Source: Paraburkholderia caffeinilytica
Lineage (GTDB): Bacteria; Pseudomonadota; Gammaproteobacteria; Burkholderiales; Burkholderiaceae
Length of the DNA: 64,000 bases
Reading direction: 5' to 3'
Assembly: GCF_003368325.1 (NCBI RefSeq)
Contig: NZ_CP031466.1
Location: 2,914,001 to 2,978,000 of the forward strand
Shown here: positions 9,424 through 18,747 of the stretch, in pieces
Layout of the letters: every line of letters starts with the position of its first letter
How positions within the stretch are numbered: the stretch's first letter is position 1
Notes under the pieces: generated by a model
The model's input: only the letters and a program-made list of their open reading frames with translations
Told to the model about the DNA's origin: nothing
Database searches by the model: none
Made by a program: the position numbers and the translations under genes

Positions 9424-10278
9424 ATGTTGAATTACCCCGCCGCCTATCAATCCACCAAGGGTTCCGCACTCGACGTCGACAAGGCGTTTTATAGCCGCAT
9501 CGCCTCCGGGCACGATACGCGCACACTGGTCGAATCGATCGTCGTGCCCATCCGCTCGGGTCAGGCATGGACCGTGCCGGCTGGCCACGTGTTTCGCATC
9601 GTCACAATTGAAGGTCCGCAAGTGGCCGACCTCAACATGTGGAACCTGCACAACCCGCGCGAGCGCATGTGGGCCTCGCGCACACGCCAGTTGCAACAGG
9701 CGCACGTGAGCACCTTCGATCGTTTGTGGTCGACGCTACCCTTCCTGCGCCCCATGGTGACGATCACCGACGACAGCCTCGCCGACTACGGCGTCGACGA
9801 GCACGGCGGCCGCGTCCACGATCTGCTCGGCACTCGCTGCGATCCTTACGTGAACCGCATGCTGACCGGTGAGGACTTTCATTTCCACTGCCACTCCAAT
9901 CTCACGCGCGCAATCGCACCGTATGGCTTGACCGAATACGACGTGCACGACGTGCTGAACGTGTTTCAGTGCACCGGGCTGAATCTCGAAGACAAATACT
10001 TCATGAAGGCATGCCCCGCGAAGAAGGGAGACTACCTCGAATTTTTCGCGGAAATCGACCTGCTTTGCGCATTGTCGACCTGTCCGGGCGGCGATCTCTC
10101 GTTGCCGATGTGGGGGCCGGATGCGCGCGATCCGCTGGAAGTATGCCGTCCGCTAGGCATCGAGATATACCGGCTCGCTCCGCAGATGCTGGACGGCTGG
10201 ACGCCGCCGGCCGTGGCCGCATACAAGGGGCAGCACGGCATGACGTTGCAGCAGCCGCAGTGGAAGTGTGGCTGTTGA
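9424..10278 (+). CDS. DUF1989 / urea carboxylase-associated family protein
   Basis: 284 residues from the ATG at 9424, chosen because AGGAG lies about ten bases upstream. The sequence has family hallmarks: an early cupin-like stretch (SGQAWTVPAGHVFRIVTIEG), then a Cys/His-rich core (GTRCDPYVNRM and FHFHCHSNLTRA) that probably binds metal, then VFQCTGLNLEDKYFM. Members of this family beside urea/guanidine carboxylases are known as carboxyguanidine deiminase subunits. Here there is no carboxylase or amidolyase, only an importer and a GntR regulator, so this is an orphan member. I infer an enzyme acting on the imported nitrogen compound. It ends with KCGC. Confidence 0.8.
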   Translation: MLNYPAAYQSTKGSALDVDKAFYSRIASGHDTRTLVESIVVPIRSGQAWTVPAGHVFRIVTIEGPQVADLNMWNLHNPRERMWASRTRQLQQAHVSTFDRLWSTLPFLRPMVTITDDSLADYGVDEHGGRVHDLLGTRCDPYVNRMLTGEDFHFHCHSNLTRAIAPYGLTEYDVHDVLNVFQCTGLNLEDKYFMKACPAKKGDYLEFFAEIDLLCALSTCPGGDLSLPMWGPDARDPLEVCRPLGIEIYRLAPQMLDGWTPPAVAAYKGQHGMTLQQPQWKCGC

Positions 10279-10394
10279 GCAGGAGTGGACCCCGATGTCG
10301 CCGGTCGAGCAATGTGTGTCGGCCGGTGGCGTTTTCTTGCACCAGCGGCTTCTATGCCGTAGTCGCCCAAAATAAGACATCCGCACAACGCTCA

Positions 10395-11351
10395 TCAGGG
10401 CAGCGCAACGCCCCACGCGACCGTGACGTTGCCACCAAGACGCCATTCGCGGAACGGACGGCGCGGAGCAATCAGCGCGGGGAGCCTGGGGTCACGCGTG
10501 CGCGCGTAATACGGCTCCATCCATGACAGCTCGTCCTGGAAGGTCCAGGGAAAGAGCGTCTGTTTGACCGGGGTGATCTCGGTAAAGCTGACGGGGTCCT
10601 GCACTGCTTTGATCACCAGATTCGCCAGCCGGCCGATTGCACCGTGATTCTCCTGGTAGAGGTTCACCCCTTGCCGCTCGGCTAGTTCCGCCGTGAACAC
10701 CAATGGGATCAGCGCGAACGTGTGGTAATGAAGCGCACGATCGCCGCGCTTGATCTCCCGCTCCAGTTCGCCACGCGGACCTATGTCGCGGATACCCTCC
10801 CGGGCACGGGCGAGCCCGGCATCAATCAATTCCTGCTGCTGTGCGAGCGTGCCAATGGCGACAAGATTCAGCCCTGCCCAATAGACAAGGTTGTTGTGCA
10901 AATGGTTGATCGCATCCGCATCCCGCGTGGCGATGGCGATACGCGTCAGCCACGGCGTAATGACGCGCAACGCGTCCGCATGGGTCTCGCTGACTTCCCG
11001 CGGCAATCCCAGCAGCACCAGTGCGAAATCTGTCCCGGCCCATGAGCGCTCGTAGTAGCCCTGGTACCCGGTAATCGGACCCATCAACGCATCCGCGTGA
11101 GCCCAACCTTCCAGAAGCGCGAGAACGCAGGTCCATTGGTTGGATTCGGCTGCCTTGTTGAGCTGGTAGATGTAGTCTCGCATCGGCTTGACTGCCTGCG
11201 CATAGGCGGCCGGATCGTCGTAAAAACCCGCTGGATCGATCGACTTCACCGGCGTGGGTACGGTACACGCAGCGACGGCATGGTTCACGCCAAGAGCCAT
11301 GAATATCGCCACGGAGACAGCGCCGAGCATCCGAAGGAATCGATCATGCAT
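10395..11351 (-). CDS. Exported alginate-lyase-family protein lacking the catalytic histidine
   Basis: 318 residues. The start has AGGAG five bases upstream, and a signal peptide ends near HAVAACTV. The fold is that of polysaccharide lyase family 5 (AlgL): NNLVYWAGLNL aligns with the AlgL NNHxYW motif, and KRGDRALHYHTFAL aligns with its KRRQRALxYHNYAL. From memory of Pseudomonas AlgL, the catalytic residues are Asn171, His202, Arg249 and Tyr256. An ungapped alignment from His202 to Arg249 keeps Arg and Tyr here but places Leu at the His position. The protein may bind rather than cleave, or use another base. No alginate biosynthesis genes are nearby. GNAT lies 41 bases upstream. Confidence 0.75.
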   Translation of the reverse strand: MHDRFLRMLGAVSVAIFMALGVNHAVAACTVPTPVKSIDPAGFYDDPAAYAQAVKPMRDYIYQLNKAAESNQWTCVLALLEGWAHADALMGPITGYQGYYERSWAGTDFALVLLGLPREVSETHADALRVITPWLTRIAIATRDADAINHLHNNLVYWAGLNLVAIGTLAQQQELIDAGLARAREGIRDIGPRGELEREIKRGDRALHYHTFALIPLVFTAELAERQGVNLYQENHGAIGRLANLVIKAVQDPVSFTEITPVKQTLFPWTFQDELSWMEPYYARTRDPRLPALIAPRRPFREWRLGGNVTVAWGVALP

Positions 11352-11392
11352 AGCTACTCCTGTCTGGCTTCGCCAGCAGACATGGGCCTGTC

Positions 11393-11923
11393 TTAAGGGA
11401 TCAGACTCGCAACGTCATTCCACATAAATAAGATGTTCTGTGATCGCCAGACAGGTCCCGGATCGATGTACTCACCTGCTGGCTGGCCGTTTAGCGCCGC
11501 GTAAAAAGCAATCGCGGATTCGTTTCCCTTAACGACGCTTAGCGCGGCGCCCCGATACTGCATTTCCCTCAAATGGATCGCAAGTTGGGCAAGCAACTGC
11601 CGGCCGATGCCCCTGCGCTTGAAGTCGGGATCAATGTAAAGGAATTTGATTTCGCCACGACCTTCGAATATCGATTCCGAAGGCCTGCCGGCGGCGCCTA
11701 TCCCAACCATTCGGCCGTCAATCTCAGCAATGAGCACGATCTGGCTGCTGTCATTCGAAGACAGTTTTTCCTTCCACTTCTTGCCGCGATATTTCTCGTC
11801 GAGGACGGCATGGGCTTCCGCCGGCGCAAGATCCCGGTAGGTGTCCCGCCAGACCTTCACGTGAAAATCCGCGACCATTTGGGCATCGTCGATAGTTGCG
11901 GATCTGATGGATATTCCAGTCAT
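11393..11923 (-). CDS. GNAT-family N-acetyltransferase
   Basis: 176 residues with the GNAT fold: opening ISIRSATIDDAQMVADFH, acetyl-CoA pyrophosphate loop in RRGIGRQLL following the beta strand GEIKFLYIDPDFK, and C-terminal NESAIAFYAALNGQPAGEY. The start is preceded by GAGAG at suitable spacing. It acetylates an unknown amine, possibly a small molecule or a protein N-terminus. It is followed at 41 bases by the alginate-lyase-like gene, but nothing links their functions. Confidence 0.82.
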   Translation of the reverse strand: MTGISIRSATIDDAQMVADFHVKVWRDTYRDLAPAEAHAVLDEKYRGKKWKEKLSSNDSSQIVLIAEIDGRMVGIGAAGRPSESIFEGRGEIKFLYIDPDFKRRGIGRQLLAQLAIHLREMQYRGAALSVVKGNESAIAFYAALNGQPAGEYIDPGPVWRSQNILFMWNDVASLIP

Positions 11924-12521
11924 TCAAGTCTCTCTCGGATGCGTGGTTGCGCCGGGGAGTATCCGGTCGCGCGGGGACAGTACCTCGGCGAAATTGTCGG
12001 CGATCCAACCCACCACGTCGACTAAGCGCTCTTAGCCGATCTCGGCTCGACACCGCAGCTTATCGAACCGGGGACCGAGTCCTGGAGGGCCTGCGATCTG
12101 GCAGCAAGCAGGCCACTCCAACCGCTCCAACCGCTGGACCGGACAACACCTCATCGGCCGCTTCCGGTTGCTGGCCCTGCGGCATTCGCCCAAACCTTAC
12201 AAATTAATAACGTGAAAGCCGGAGGGCAAAGTAAATTTACGCGTAAACGATAATTGATCTGAAGAATAAATTCTCGCTGCCGTTAACTCAATACAGGAAG
12301 CACCTGCCGCGTCCCCGGCCGGCCAGGTCTGGACGCACGGCCAGACGTCAAACGCAGGGGAAGCGTCGCCGCGTAACGTCTGAAGGGATCGGGACTGCCT
12401 CAGCCGAGACACAGGTTGCGCAAAGTACACCGCGACCGGCATTGCCGACTATCCGGCGACGCACGAGCGTTGCCGGATCTACTTCTCTGTTCCGGTTTTT
12501 TTCACGTCGACGAAACAAGCT
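11924..12521. other. Divergent intergenic region upstream of the chemoreceptor
   Basis: About 600 bases. The part around 12190-12290 is AT-rich compared with its surroundings and is the likely promoter zone for the chemoreceptor gene, but no convincing -35/-10 pair or dyad could be fixed. No gene, RNA or repeat recognised. Confidence 0.4.
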
Positions 12522-14267
12522 ATGAATATTGGCAATATGAAACTCGGCGCCAAGCTTATCAGCGCCTTTATCGTGGTATCGGTCATCAGTGCCATCGTCA
12601 GCGTGATCGGTGTCCGCAGCATGGGACAGATCAGCGCAAACGCAGACACGACCTATCGAATGGATCTCGTGGGGCTTAACCAGATCCAGCAGGCGAACGC
12701 CGATGTGCTGCGGGTCGGCACCTATCTACGCAACGCCATTCTGGCCACCACTGCCGAGCAGCGGACTGCCACCCTGGCCCAGGCTGAAAAAGCCATCGCC
12801 TCGGCACGCGAGCACCTCAACCAAGCCGAGCCCCTCGTCTACACCGAGAAGGGAAAGGCGACCTTCGCCGATCTCGATCAGAGCTGGCACGACTACATAC
12901 AGGCCTTCGATGAAATGAAAGGCAGGATCAACGCCGCCGGCCTGCAGGATCAGGCTGGCCTGACTGCCTATCTGTTGGGCGAGTACCACGAGAAGGGTTT
13001 CAAGACCCTGGTCCTGATGGGCACCCTGGTCAACGTGAAACAGAGCGACGCACAAACGACGGCTGGATCCAACGACAAGGTGTACGAGGAAGGCCGCAAT
13101 CTGATGCTGGTTCTGGTGGTGCTGTCTGTGATGACCGGTTGGGGAATCGGCGTCTGGATGGCGCGTAGTCTGACACGGCAGCTGGGAACCGAGCCGTCGA
13201 CCGCCGCCGACCTGGCCCGAAGCGTGGCAGCCGGCGATCTCAGCGTCAGCATCGACCTCCGGCCCGGTGACACGAAAAGCCTCATGGCATCGCTGAAGGT
13301 AATGCGCGATGCCCTGTCGACGGTCGTGGCGGAGGTTCGCGAAAACGCCGAAGGGGTGGCGACCGCGAGTGCGGAGATCGCTCAAGGGAATCTGGATCTG
13401 TCGAGCCGCACCGAGGAGCAGGCCGCATCGCTCGAGGAAACCGCCTCGAGCATCGAAGAACTGACCGCCGCCGTCCGTCACAACACGGACAACGCGAAGC
13501 AGGCAGCAACGCTCGCCGGTACGGCCTCCGGCATCGCACAGCAAGGCGGCCAGGTCGTCGGGCAGGTGGTCGAAACGATGCGCGAGATCTCCGCCAGTTC
13601 GACCAAAATGTCCGAGATCATCAGCGTGATCGAGGGGATTGCCTTCCAGACCAACATCCTCGCGCTCAACGCAGCAGTCGAGGCGGCGCGTGCCGGCGAA
13701 CAGGGACGGGGATTCGCTGTCGTGGCCGGTGAAGTCCGCGCGCTCGCGCAGCGCAGTGCCAGCGCCGCAAAGGAAATCAAGGACTTGATCGCCGATTCGG
13801 TCGAGCGGGTCGAGGTGGGCTCGACGCTGGTCGAGCAGGCGGGCGGCACGATCAATGAAATCGTCGCGTCGGTGAAGCGTGTCACCGACATCGTGGGTGA
13901 AATCTCGTCGGCGTCGCAAGAACAGAGCACCGGCATCGAGCAGGTCAATCAGGCGGTCAACCAGATGGACCAGGTCACCCAGCAGAATGCCGCGCTGGTG
14001 GAAGAAGCATCGGCGGCGGCCCAGTCGATGGCGCAGCAGGCCCAGGGCCTGCGTGCGGCGGTGGCCTTCTTCAAGGTGGACGGCAGGCGAGTATCGATGC
14101 CACTGGCGAACACAGCAAGGAAGGAACCTCATCGGGCAGCGCCGAAAGTTCAGGCGGCGTCCCCTGCCAGGTTGCCGAAGCCCACGACGCCACCACGCCT
14201 TGCAACCGGCGGGAGCACCGCGGCCGCGACCAGCGCCAGCGAGGCGCCCGACTGGCAGACGTTCTGA
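12522..14267 (+). CDS. Methyl-accepting chemotaxis protein with CheR/CheB tether
   Basis: 581 residues. Transmembrane helix 1 spans about 10-31 and helix 2 about 190-212. Between them is a four-helix-bundle periplasmic sensor ([23 protein letters not shown]), a common amino-acid or small-ligand sensor type. HAMP follows (about 213-268, with [16 protein letters not shown]), then the signalling domain with its conserved hairpin tip [32 protein letters not shown] Pro/Ala-rich linker ends in DWQTF, matching the NWETF-type pentapeptide that recruits CheR and CheB. It therefore works as a high-abundance, self-sufficient receptor. The start at 12522 is close to an alternative ATG at 12537. Confidence 0.93.
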   Translation: MNIGNMKLGAKLISAFIVVSVISAIVSVIGVRSMGQISANADTTYRMDLVGLNQIQQANADVLRVGTYLRNAILATTAEQRTATLAQAEKAIASAREHLNQAEPLVYTEKGKATFADLDQSWHDYIQAFDEMKGRINAAGLQDQAGLTAYLLGEYHEKGFKTLVLMGTLVNVKQSDAQTTAGSNDKVYEEGRNLMLVLVVLSVMTGWGIGVWMARSLTRQLGTEPSTAADLARSVAAGDLSVSIDLRPGDTKSLMASLKVMRDALSTVVAEVRENAEGVATASAEIAQGNLDLSSRTEEQAASLEETASSIEELTAAVRHNTDNAKQAATLAGTASGIAQQGGQVVGQVVETMREISASSTKMSEIISVIEGIAFQTNILALNAAVEAARAGEQGRGFAVVAGEVRALAQRSASAAKEIKDLIADSVERVEVGSTLVEQAGGTINEIVASVKRVTDIVGEISSASQEQSTGIEQVNQAVNQMDQVTQQNAALVEEASAAAQSMAQQAQGLRAAVAFFKVDGRRVSMPLANTARKEPHRAAPKVQAASPARLPKPTTPPRLATGGSTAAATSASEAPDWQTF

Positions 14268-14598
14268 ACCAGGCCGCGCATTCAAGCTGGACCACAACCT
14301 GTAGTCGAACGGACCGAGGTTCGCGATCCACGCGCACCGTACGGTCGATAACACCTCGCAGCGCTCGCCTCAGCCATTGAGGCAGTGCATGCGAGCGACG
14401 TCATAACCGAGGAAGAGTACTCACGGATGGAGACACGGACCCGTTCCTGACGGGCTCGATGAAGCAGCATGAAACGCGACTGTAGCCGGTGTGCAGCGCG
14501 TTCTAGGCCGTCTCGCTGTCTCCGCATGCCGGTTGCCGCCGGCTTCGTCGCGTAGCTCTTTCGAGGGTTGCGCGCGACGACCGGATGAGGGATAGCGA
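14268..14598. other. Intergenic region between the chemoreceptor and the ThDP enzyme
   Basis: Roughly 330 bases without a credible gene. GC-rich dyads occur around 14520-14580 (for example GCCGG...CCGGC), but none is followed by a T run, so a rho-independent terminator cannot be claimed. Confidence 0.4.
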
Positions 14599-14626
14599 GA
14601 TCCGATTATTGGTTTCTACTCGGATC
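14599..14626 (+). promoter_or_regulatory. Inverted repeat just upstream of the ThDP enzyme
   Basis: Seven-base arms GATCCGA (14599-14605) and TCGGATC (14620-14626) are exact reverse complements, with 14 bases between them and centres 21 bases apart. It ends 14 bases before the ATG at 14640, so it could be an operator or a 5' leader hairpin. No regulator gene is adjacent. The role is inference. Confidence 0.35.
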
Positions 14627-14639
14627 GTACTCAAAAAAT

Positions 14640-16388
14640 ATGGAATCACACGCCTCCCTCAATGTATCGACAACGGTCGTGAAGTCGCTGGAAGTCGCGA
14701 AAATCGACCACGTCTTCCTCGTGCCGGGAAAGATGATCTATCCGCTGCTGGATGCAATCGACAAGTCGCCGTCGATTCGCGGAATTGTTTGCGCGCATGA
14801 GACCAGCAGTGCGTTCATGGCTGACGGTTATGCGCGGGCCAGCCGCAAATTTGGCGTGTGCGTGGGGATTTCCGGACCAGGCACGATGAATTTCGTGCCT
14901 GGCATGGCGGCAGCTCACGCAGACCGGATTCCCATGCTCTATATTGCCGGAGGGGTTTCGTCGCGCGCAGAAGGCAAAGGCGCGTTCCAGGACGCGACGA
15001 TGAGCGGCATTTTCGAAAGCGGCGTGGTGAGAAGCCTGGTTGAAAATGTCGTTGAACTGAAGAACAAGGACAATCTTCAGGCCGAAATGCGCCGCGCGAC
15101 AGACGGGTTGAACTGGATGCGTAGAGCGCAGTCTTTCGTGAGCATTCCTGTCGACGTTCAACGCCAGGACGCTCTACCCGGCCAGGAAGTATCGCGGCAA
15201 CTGTACGATCATGGTGAGTTCAATGCATCCGAGGTGCCCGCGAACCACGCAGCACTGGATGCCTTGTGCAACCAGTACTTGCTCAAATCGAAGCGAGTCG
15301 CTTTCCTGATCGGCAGTCGCGGCAATGACCCGGAAACCGCGAAGGTCCTGCTCGACGTGGCCGAAAAATTCTGCATTCCTGTTGCGACCACGCTATCGGG
15401 AAAGGGCGCGTTTCCTGAGGATCATGCCCTTTCGCTCGGCGTGTACGGATTCTCGGGTCACTCGCGGGCCGTTCGTGTCATCAACTCGGACGAGCTCGAC
15501 GTCCTCGTCGTGTTCGGCAGCGATCTGAATCAGCGCGACAGCATGAACTGGACAGAGAAGCTCACTGCCTACAAGGAGCTGATCATCTTCGACGACAGCT
15601 TCGACGCACCCGCGATGGGGCATGTCGCACGCGGCAGGGTTTTCTCCGGCATCGGCGCCACATTCCGCTGGCTGTCCCAGATGGACACGAGCCGGAGCGT
15701 CGACTTTCACACTGTGCTGGAAAGAAGAAAAACGTGGGTCGCCGAAGTCGGCCAGACTCCCCTGTACGACTATAAGTTCGAGCAACCTGCCGTGCGGGGC
15801 TCGGATGGCGATCAGCCGCTCTATACAGGAGACGTCGTCAAGCAACTGTGTCAACTCTTGCCGAAAGACGCAAACGTTGTCGTGGATTCCGGCGCCCACC
15901 GGATATTCATGGCCCATTACTGGCTCTCGTCGGGCATTGGCAACTACTTTTCATCCAGTTCCCTCGCGCCGATGGGTTGGGCAGTCGCCGCCGGGATCGG
16001 TGTCAAGCTTGCGGCTCCGGAGCGCCCATGTGTCGTCGTGACCGGAGACGGCTGCATGCTGATGCATGGCGTGGAGATCCAGACCGCGGCCCGATACGGC
16101 GTAAAGATGCTTTATGTCGTGTTGAACAATGCTGCGCATGGCGCGGTGCATATCGACGCGATCAGCAATGGCTCCATTCCGGAGCAGTTCAGCAAGCTCC
16201 CGAGTCATGACTGGGCCGCTTTTGCCGCTTCGCTCGGTGTCGAGGCGCGCAGGGTCAAGCGTCTCGATGATCTGGCCGATGCACTGAGCGAGGCATCCCG
16301 CTTTAACGGTCCATTCCTGATCGAAGTGTTGACCGGGGTCTTTCCAGCTCCGAATCGGTACTACGCGGAATGCGCGGCTCATCCTTGA
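14640..16388 (+). CDS. Thiamine-diphosphate-dependent enzyme of the acetolactate-synthase/decarboxylase superfamily
   Basis: 582 residues with the three-domain plan. The N-terminal pyrimidine-binding domain has the activating Glu in CAHETSSAFMADGYAR and the GISGPGTMNFVPGMAAAHADRIPML stretch. A central domain (about 195-340) follows. The C-terminal pyrophosphate-binding domain has GDGCMLMHGVEIQTAARY then VVLNNAAHGAVH, the GDG-N26-NN motif. Family members include acetolactate synthase, benzoylformate, sulfopyruvate and oxalyl-CoA decarboxylases. The gene stands alone without the small regulatory subunit of acetolactate synthase, so a catabolic decarboxylase, lyase or oxidase role is more likely. 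The exact substrate is not recognisable. Confidence 0.75.
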   Translation: MESHASLNVSTTVVKSLEVAKIDHVFLVPGKMIYPLLDAIDKSPSIRGIVCAHETSSAFMADGYARASRKFGVCVGISGPGTMNFVPGMAAAHADRIPMLYIAGGVSSRAEGKGAFQDATMSGIFESGVVRSLVENVVELKNKDNLQAEMRRATDGLNWMRRAQSFVSIPVDVQRQDALPGQEVSRQLYDHGEFNASEVPANHAALDALCNQYLLKSKRVAFLIGSRGNDPETAKVLLDVAEKFCIPVATTLSGKGAFPEDHALSLGVYGFSGHSRAVRVINSDELDVLVVFGSDLNQRDSMNWTEKLTAYKELIIFDDSFDAPAMGHVARGRVFSGIGATFRWLSQMDTSRSVDFHTVLERRKTWVAEVGQTPLYDYKFEQPAVRGSDGDQPLYTGDVVKQLCQLLPKDANVVVDSGAHRIFMAHYWLSSGIGNYFSSSSLAPMGWAVAAGIGVKLAAPERPCVVVTGDGCMLMHGVEIQTAARYGVKMLYVVLNNAAHGAVHIDAISNGSIPEQFSKLPSHDWAAFAASLGVEARRVKRLDDLADALSEASRFNGPFLIEVLTGVFPAPNRYYAECAAHP

Positions 16389-16468
16389 AAACATGCGTTG
16401 GGTTCTGTCGTGCCAGGAAGGAGCGGTACGTGGCGAACGTCGTTCAGCCACGTACCCTGGCGACCCGT

Positions 16469-16831
16469 TCAGGGCAACGCGTCGAAGAAGAGATAAACGG
16501 CGGCTATGCGGCCTTCCCGGGCAAGGATGAAGTCGGTTCCAGCGTAAGCCGGCGCGTCGCCTGGACGACCGGATACCCATCGAATCCGGCCGCCGTCGCC
16601 CGACACATCGGGCTCGGCGATTGGCTGATACTGGAAGTCAGGATGCGTTGCCTTGATCACACCCGCGATCCGATCGATCTCGTCGCGGCCGCGAAAAGTG
16701 CCGGTGTTGGGGTCATGGAACACGCAATCCTCGGTGAAAATTTCATCGATGAGCGCACGCCGGCGCACGGGATCGTTCTCACCGAAAACGTCGAGATTGC
16801 GTCTCAGCAGGGTCGGAATACTGTTGGACAT
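16469..16831 (-). CDS. SnoaL-like / NTF2-fold small protein
   Basis: 120 residues preceded by a strong AAGGAGG site. The fold cues are a cone-forming N-terminal helix region (RRALIDEIFTEDCVFHDPNTGTFRGRDEIDRI) and the C-terminal sheet ending GRIAAVYLFFDALP, as in SnoaL/limonene-epoxide-hydrolase-like proteins. These bind or isomerise small hydrophobic ligands, but many have no known function. It sits 65 bases upstream of nothing on its own strand except the GST start region and may share regulation with the GST/LysR pair. Confidence 0.7.
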   Translation of the reverse strand: MSNSIPTLLRRNLDVFGENDPVRRRALIDEIFTEDCVFHDPNTGTFRGRDEIDRIAGVIKATHPDFQYQPIAEPDVSGDGGRIRWVSGRPGDAPAYAGTDFILAREGRIAAVYLFFDALP

Positions 16832-16896
16832 GGTCTGCCTCCTTAAGGCAAGTAGTTGTCTGTCAAATACCTATCAATTGAAACTGATTACAAGGA

Positions 16897-17526
16897 TTAC
16901 TGAGCAAGCGCCAGGGTCTTTGCAATGCCTCTGGCGACTGCGGGTCGAGCCGATACCTCGGCATACCATCGCGCAACAAATGGGAACTTGTCGAAGCTCG
17001 CGCCGATCTCCCGATGGCGCCATGCCCACCCGAAATGAGCGATGTCCGCAATGCTGTACGCGTCGCCTGCAACGTACTGTTGATGCTCAAGGCCGTGATT
17101 GAGCACCCCGAGCGTCCGGTCAACCTCCGACAGCGCGCGCGCTCGAGCCTCGGGTTGGGGCGACGACTGAATCGCGACCAGAAACGCCTGGAGGAACGCC
17201 GGGCTGAGGCCTGACGCGTGGAAGAAGAGTTGCTCGAAGACCTTGCCCCGCCTGAGGCCCTGCTTCGGAAGAAGCTGTCCGGTCTTCTCCGCAAGGTAGA
17301 CCAGGATCGCCGCGGATTCGCTGAGGACCACGTCGCCGTCTCCCACAACGGAACGGTCGATGAGAACGGGGACTTTCGCGTTCGGATTCATCGCCTTGAA
17401 GCCGTCGGTCTTCTGCTCGCCCTGGCGCAGATTGACAGGAACGAGCCGATAGTCGAGCGCCATCTCTTCCAATGCGATCGGGACTTTGACGCTGTTGGGC
17501 GTGGGGAATGCGAGAACTTCAATCAT
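16897..17526 (-). CDS. Glutathione S-transferase
   Basis: 209 residues. The N-terminal thioredoxin-like domain (about 1-85) has TPNSVKVPIALEEM, NAKVPVLID with the cis-Pro, and the glutathione gamma-glutamyl site LSESAAILVYLAEKTG. The helical C-terminal domain contains EVDRTLGVLNHGLEHQQYVAGDAYSIADIAHFGWAW, the usual N-capping box of GSTs. It resembles the YghU/YfcG (nu-class) group, which often acts as a disulfide reductase. It is transcribed away from the LysR gene at 17731, which probably controls it. Confidence 0.87.
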   Translation of the reverse strand: MIEVLAFPTPNSVKVPIALEEMALDYRLVPVNLRQGEQKTDGFKAMNPNAKVPVLIDRSVVGDGDVVLSESAAILVYLAEKTGQLLPKQGLRRGKVFEQLFFHASGLSPAFLQAFLVAIQSSPQPEARARALSEVDRTLGVLNHGLEHQQYVAGDAYSIADIAHFGWAWRHREIGASFDKFPFVARWYAEVSARPAVARGIAKTLALAQ

Positions 17527-17682
17527 GGTCGTGCTTTTCCTAGTGGCGGAGTTCGCCTGGATGCCAGTGGCCCTCGGCCCGATCGCCGCATCGAACTCGG
17601 CTTGACGACGCCAACTTCTCCTTCGAGTCTGCGCATCACGATCTATCTCCCAAGGGGCTGAGACAAATTTATAGCGGCATGG

Positions 17683-17696
17683 TATTTTTTAAAATA
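17683..17696 (+). promoter_or_regulatory. AT-rich perfect dyad in the GST/LysR intergenic region
   Basis: TATTTT-TT-AAAATA is a 14-base perfect palindrome located 35 bases before the LysR start and 157 bases from the GST start. LysR regulators bind AT-rich dyads in such divergent regions. The match is short and AT-rich palindromes arise easily, so this is only a candidate. Confidence 0.3.
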
Positions 17697-17730
17697 GAAA
17701 TGAATGAAAACCATCGTTGCAGGATTGTCG

Positions 17731-18645
17731 ATGTCAAAGCTTCCGGATTTCGAAGGGCTCGCGATGTTCGCGAAGGTCGCCGAAGAAGGTTCGTTCGCCG
17801 CGGCGGCCGCTGCCATGGGTGTCTCCGTCGCCACGGTCTCCCGGGCCGTTACCCGCCTTGAAGAGCGGCTGGGAGGCCGACTGTTCAACCGCACCTCCCG
17901 ACGACTTGCACTCACCGACTATGGCCACACACTCGCCGAACGAGCGGCGAAGATCTACGCCGACGCCGAGGAGGCCGAGGATGTCGCCCGTGAGACCTCG
18001 AGCCGGCCGCGCGGTCTCGTCAAGCTCGCAGCGCCGCTCACTTTTGGCGCCCGGTGGGTTGCCCCGCTGCTGCCCGAATTCTTCCGGACCTACCCGGAGA
18101 TTTCGGTGGATCTTCATCTCACGGATGCGCATACCGATCTGATCGGAGAAGGCTTCGATGCCGCCCTGCGCATCGCCATCATGGAAGACTCATCGCTCGT
18201 CGCGCGTCACCTTACGCACGTGCGTCGGTTTGTCGTGGCGTCCCCCTCTTATCTGGCTCGCTATGGCCGCCCACAGCATCCGCAAGATCTGGGCGCCCAC
18301 CAATGTCTTACCTACACGAACAGGAGCAAGCGCGACGTTTGGCGCTTTACTCACGAAAGTGGCGAGGAGTGCGTGGTTACACCAACCGGGTCGTTGCGGG
18401 GAACGAGCGTGGAGGCGTTGCTGCCCATGGTCTTCGCGGGACTGGCCATCGCCGAACTCCCTGAATTCGTCGCGACGCAGTACTTTTCCGACCATCAGCT
18501 TGAACCGATTTTGACTGACTGGCGCTTGCCCGAAGGTGGCCTTTATTTCGTCACGCCCACTGCGCGCGCACGACCGGCGAAGGTTAGCGCTCTCGCCGAC
18601 TTCTTCATCGCCAAGCTGGCCACGGCGGATTGGAGTGCGAAGTGA
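17731..18645 (+). CDS. LysR-family transcriptional regulator
   Basis: 304 residues from the ATG at 17731, chosen because AGGA lies seven bases upstream; an ATG at 17704 lacks a ribosome site. The N-terminal helix-turn-helix is FEGLAMFAKVAEEGSFAAAA followed by VSVATVSRAVTRLEERLGGRLFNRT. The effector domain has the CrgA/AaeR-like opening GLVKLAAPLTFGARWVAPLLPEFFRTYPEI. Divergent from the GST gene with a 204-base gap, the classical LysR-target layout. The effector is unknown. Confidence 0.88.
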   Translation: MSKLPDFEGLAMFAKVAEEGSFAAAAAAMGVSVATVSRAVTRLEERLGGRLFNRTSRRLALTDYGHTLAERAAKIYADAEEAEDVARETSSRPRGLVKLAAPLTFGARWVAPLLPEFFRTYPEISVDLHLTDAHTDLIGEGFDAALRIAIMEDSSLVARHLTHVRRFVVASPSYLARYGRPQHPQDLGAHQCLTYTNRSKRDVWRFTHESGEECVVTPTGSLRGTSVEALLPMVFAGLAIAELPEFVATQYFSDHQLEPILTDWRLPEGGLYFVTPTARARPAKVSALADFFIAKLATADWSAK

Positions 18646-18688
18646 TGGCGTGCGAAGCGACGCTGGCGTTCGCACGCTGGACACCCAA

Positions 18689-18717
18689 CGCACAACCTTA
18701 GACTGCAAGGTTGTGCG
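18689..18717. terminator. Hairpin between convergent LysR and nicotinamidase genes
   Basis: An 11-base perfect stem, CGCACAACCTT and AAGGTTGTGCG, with a 7-base loop (18700-18706). It lies in the 102-base gap between two convergent stop codons, where a bidirectional terminator is expected. No T run follows on either strand, so termination strength is uncertain. Confidence 0.5.
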
Positions 18718-18747
18718 ATATCCAGGGCGGTGATCCGAGCTGTATGC

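Noticed and set aside
12726..14354. 542-codon minus-strand frame opposite the chemoreceptor.
   Set aside because: Shadow frame: the chemoreceptor on the other strand has every expected domain.
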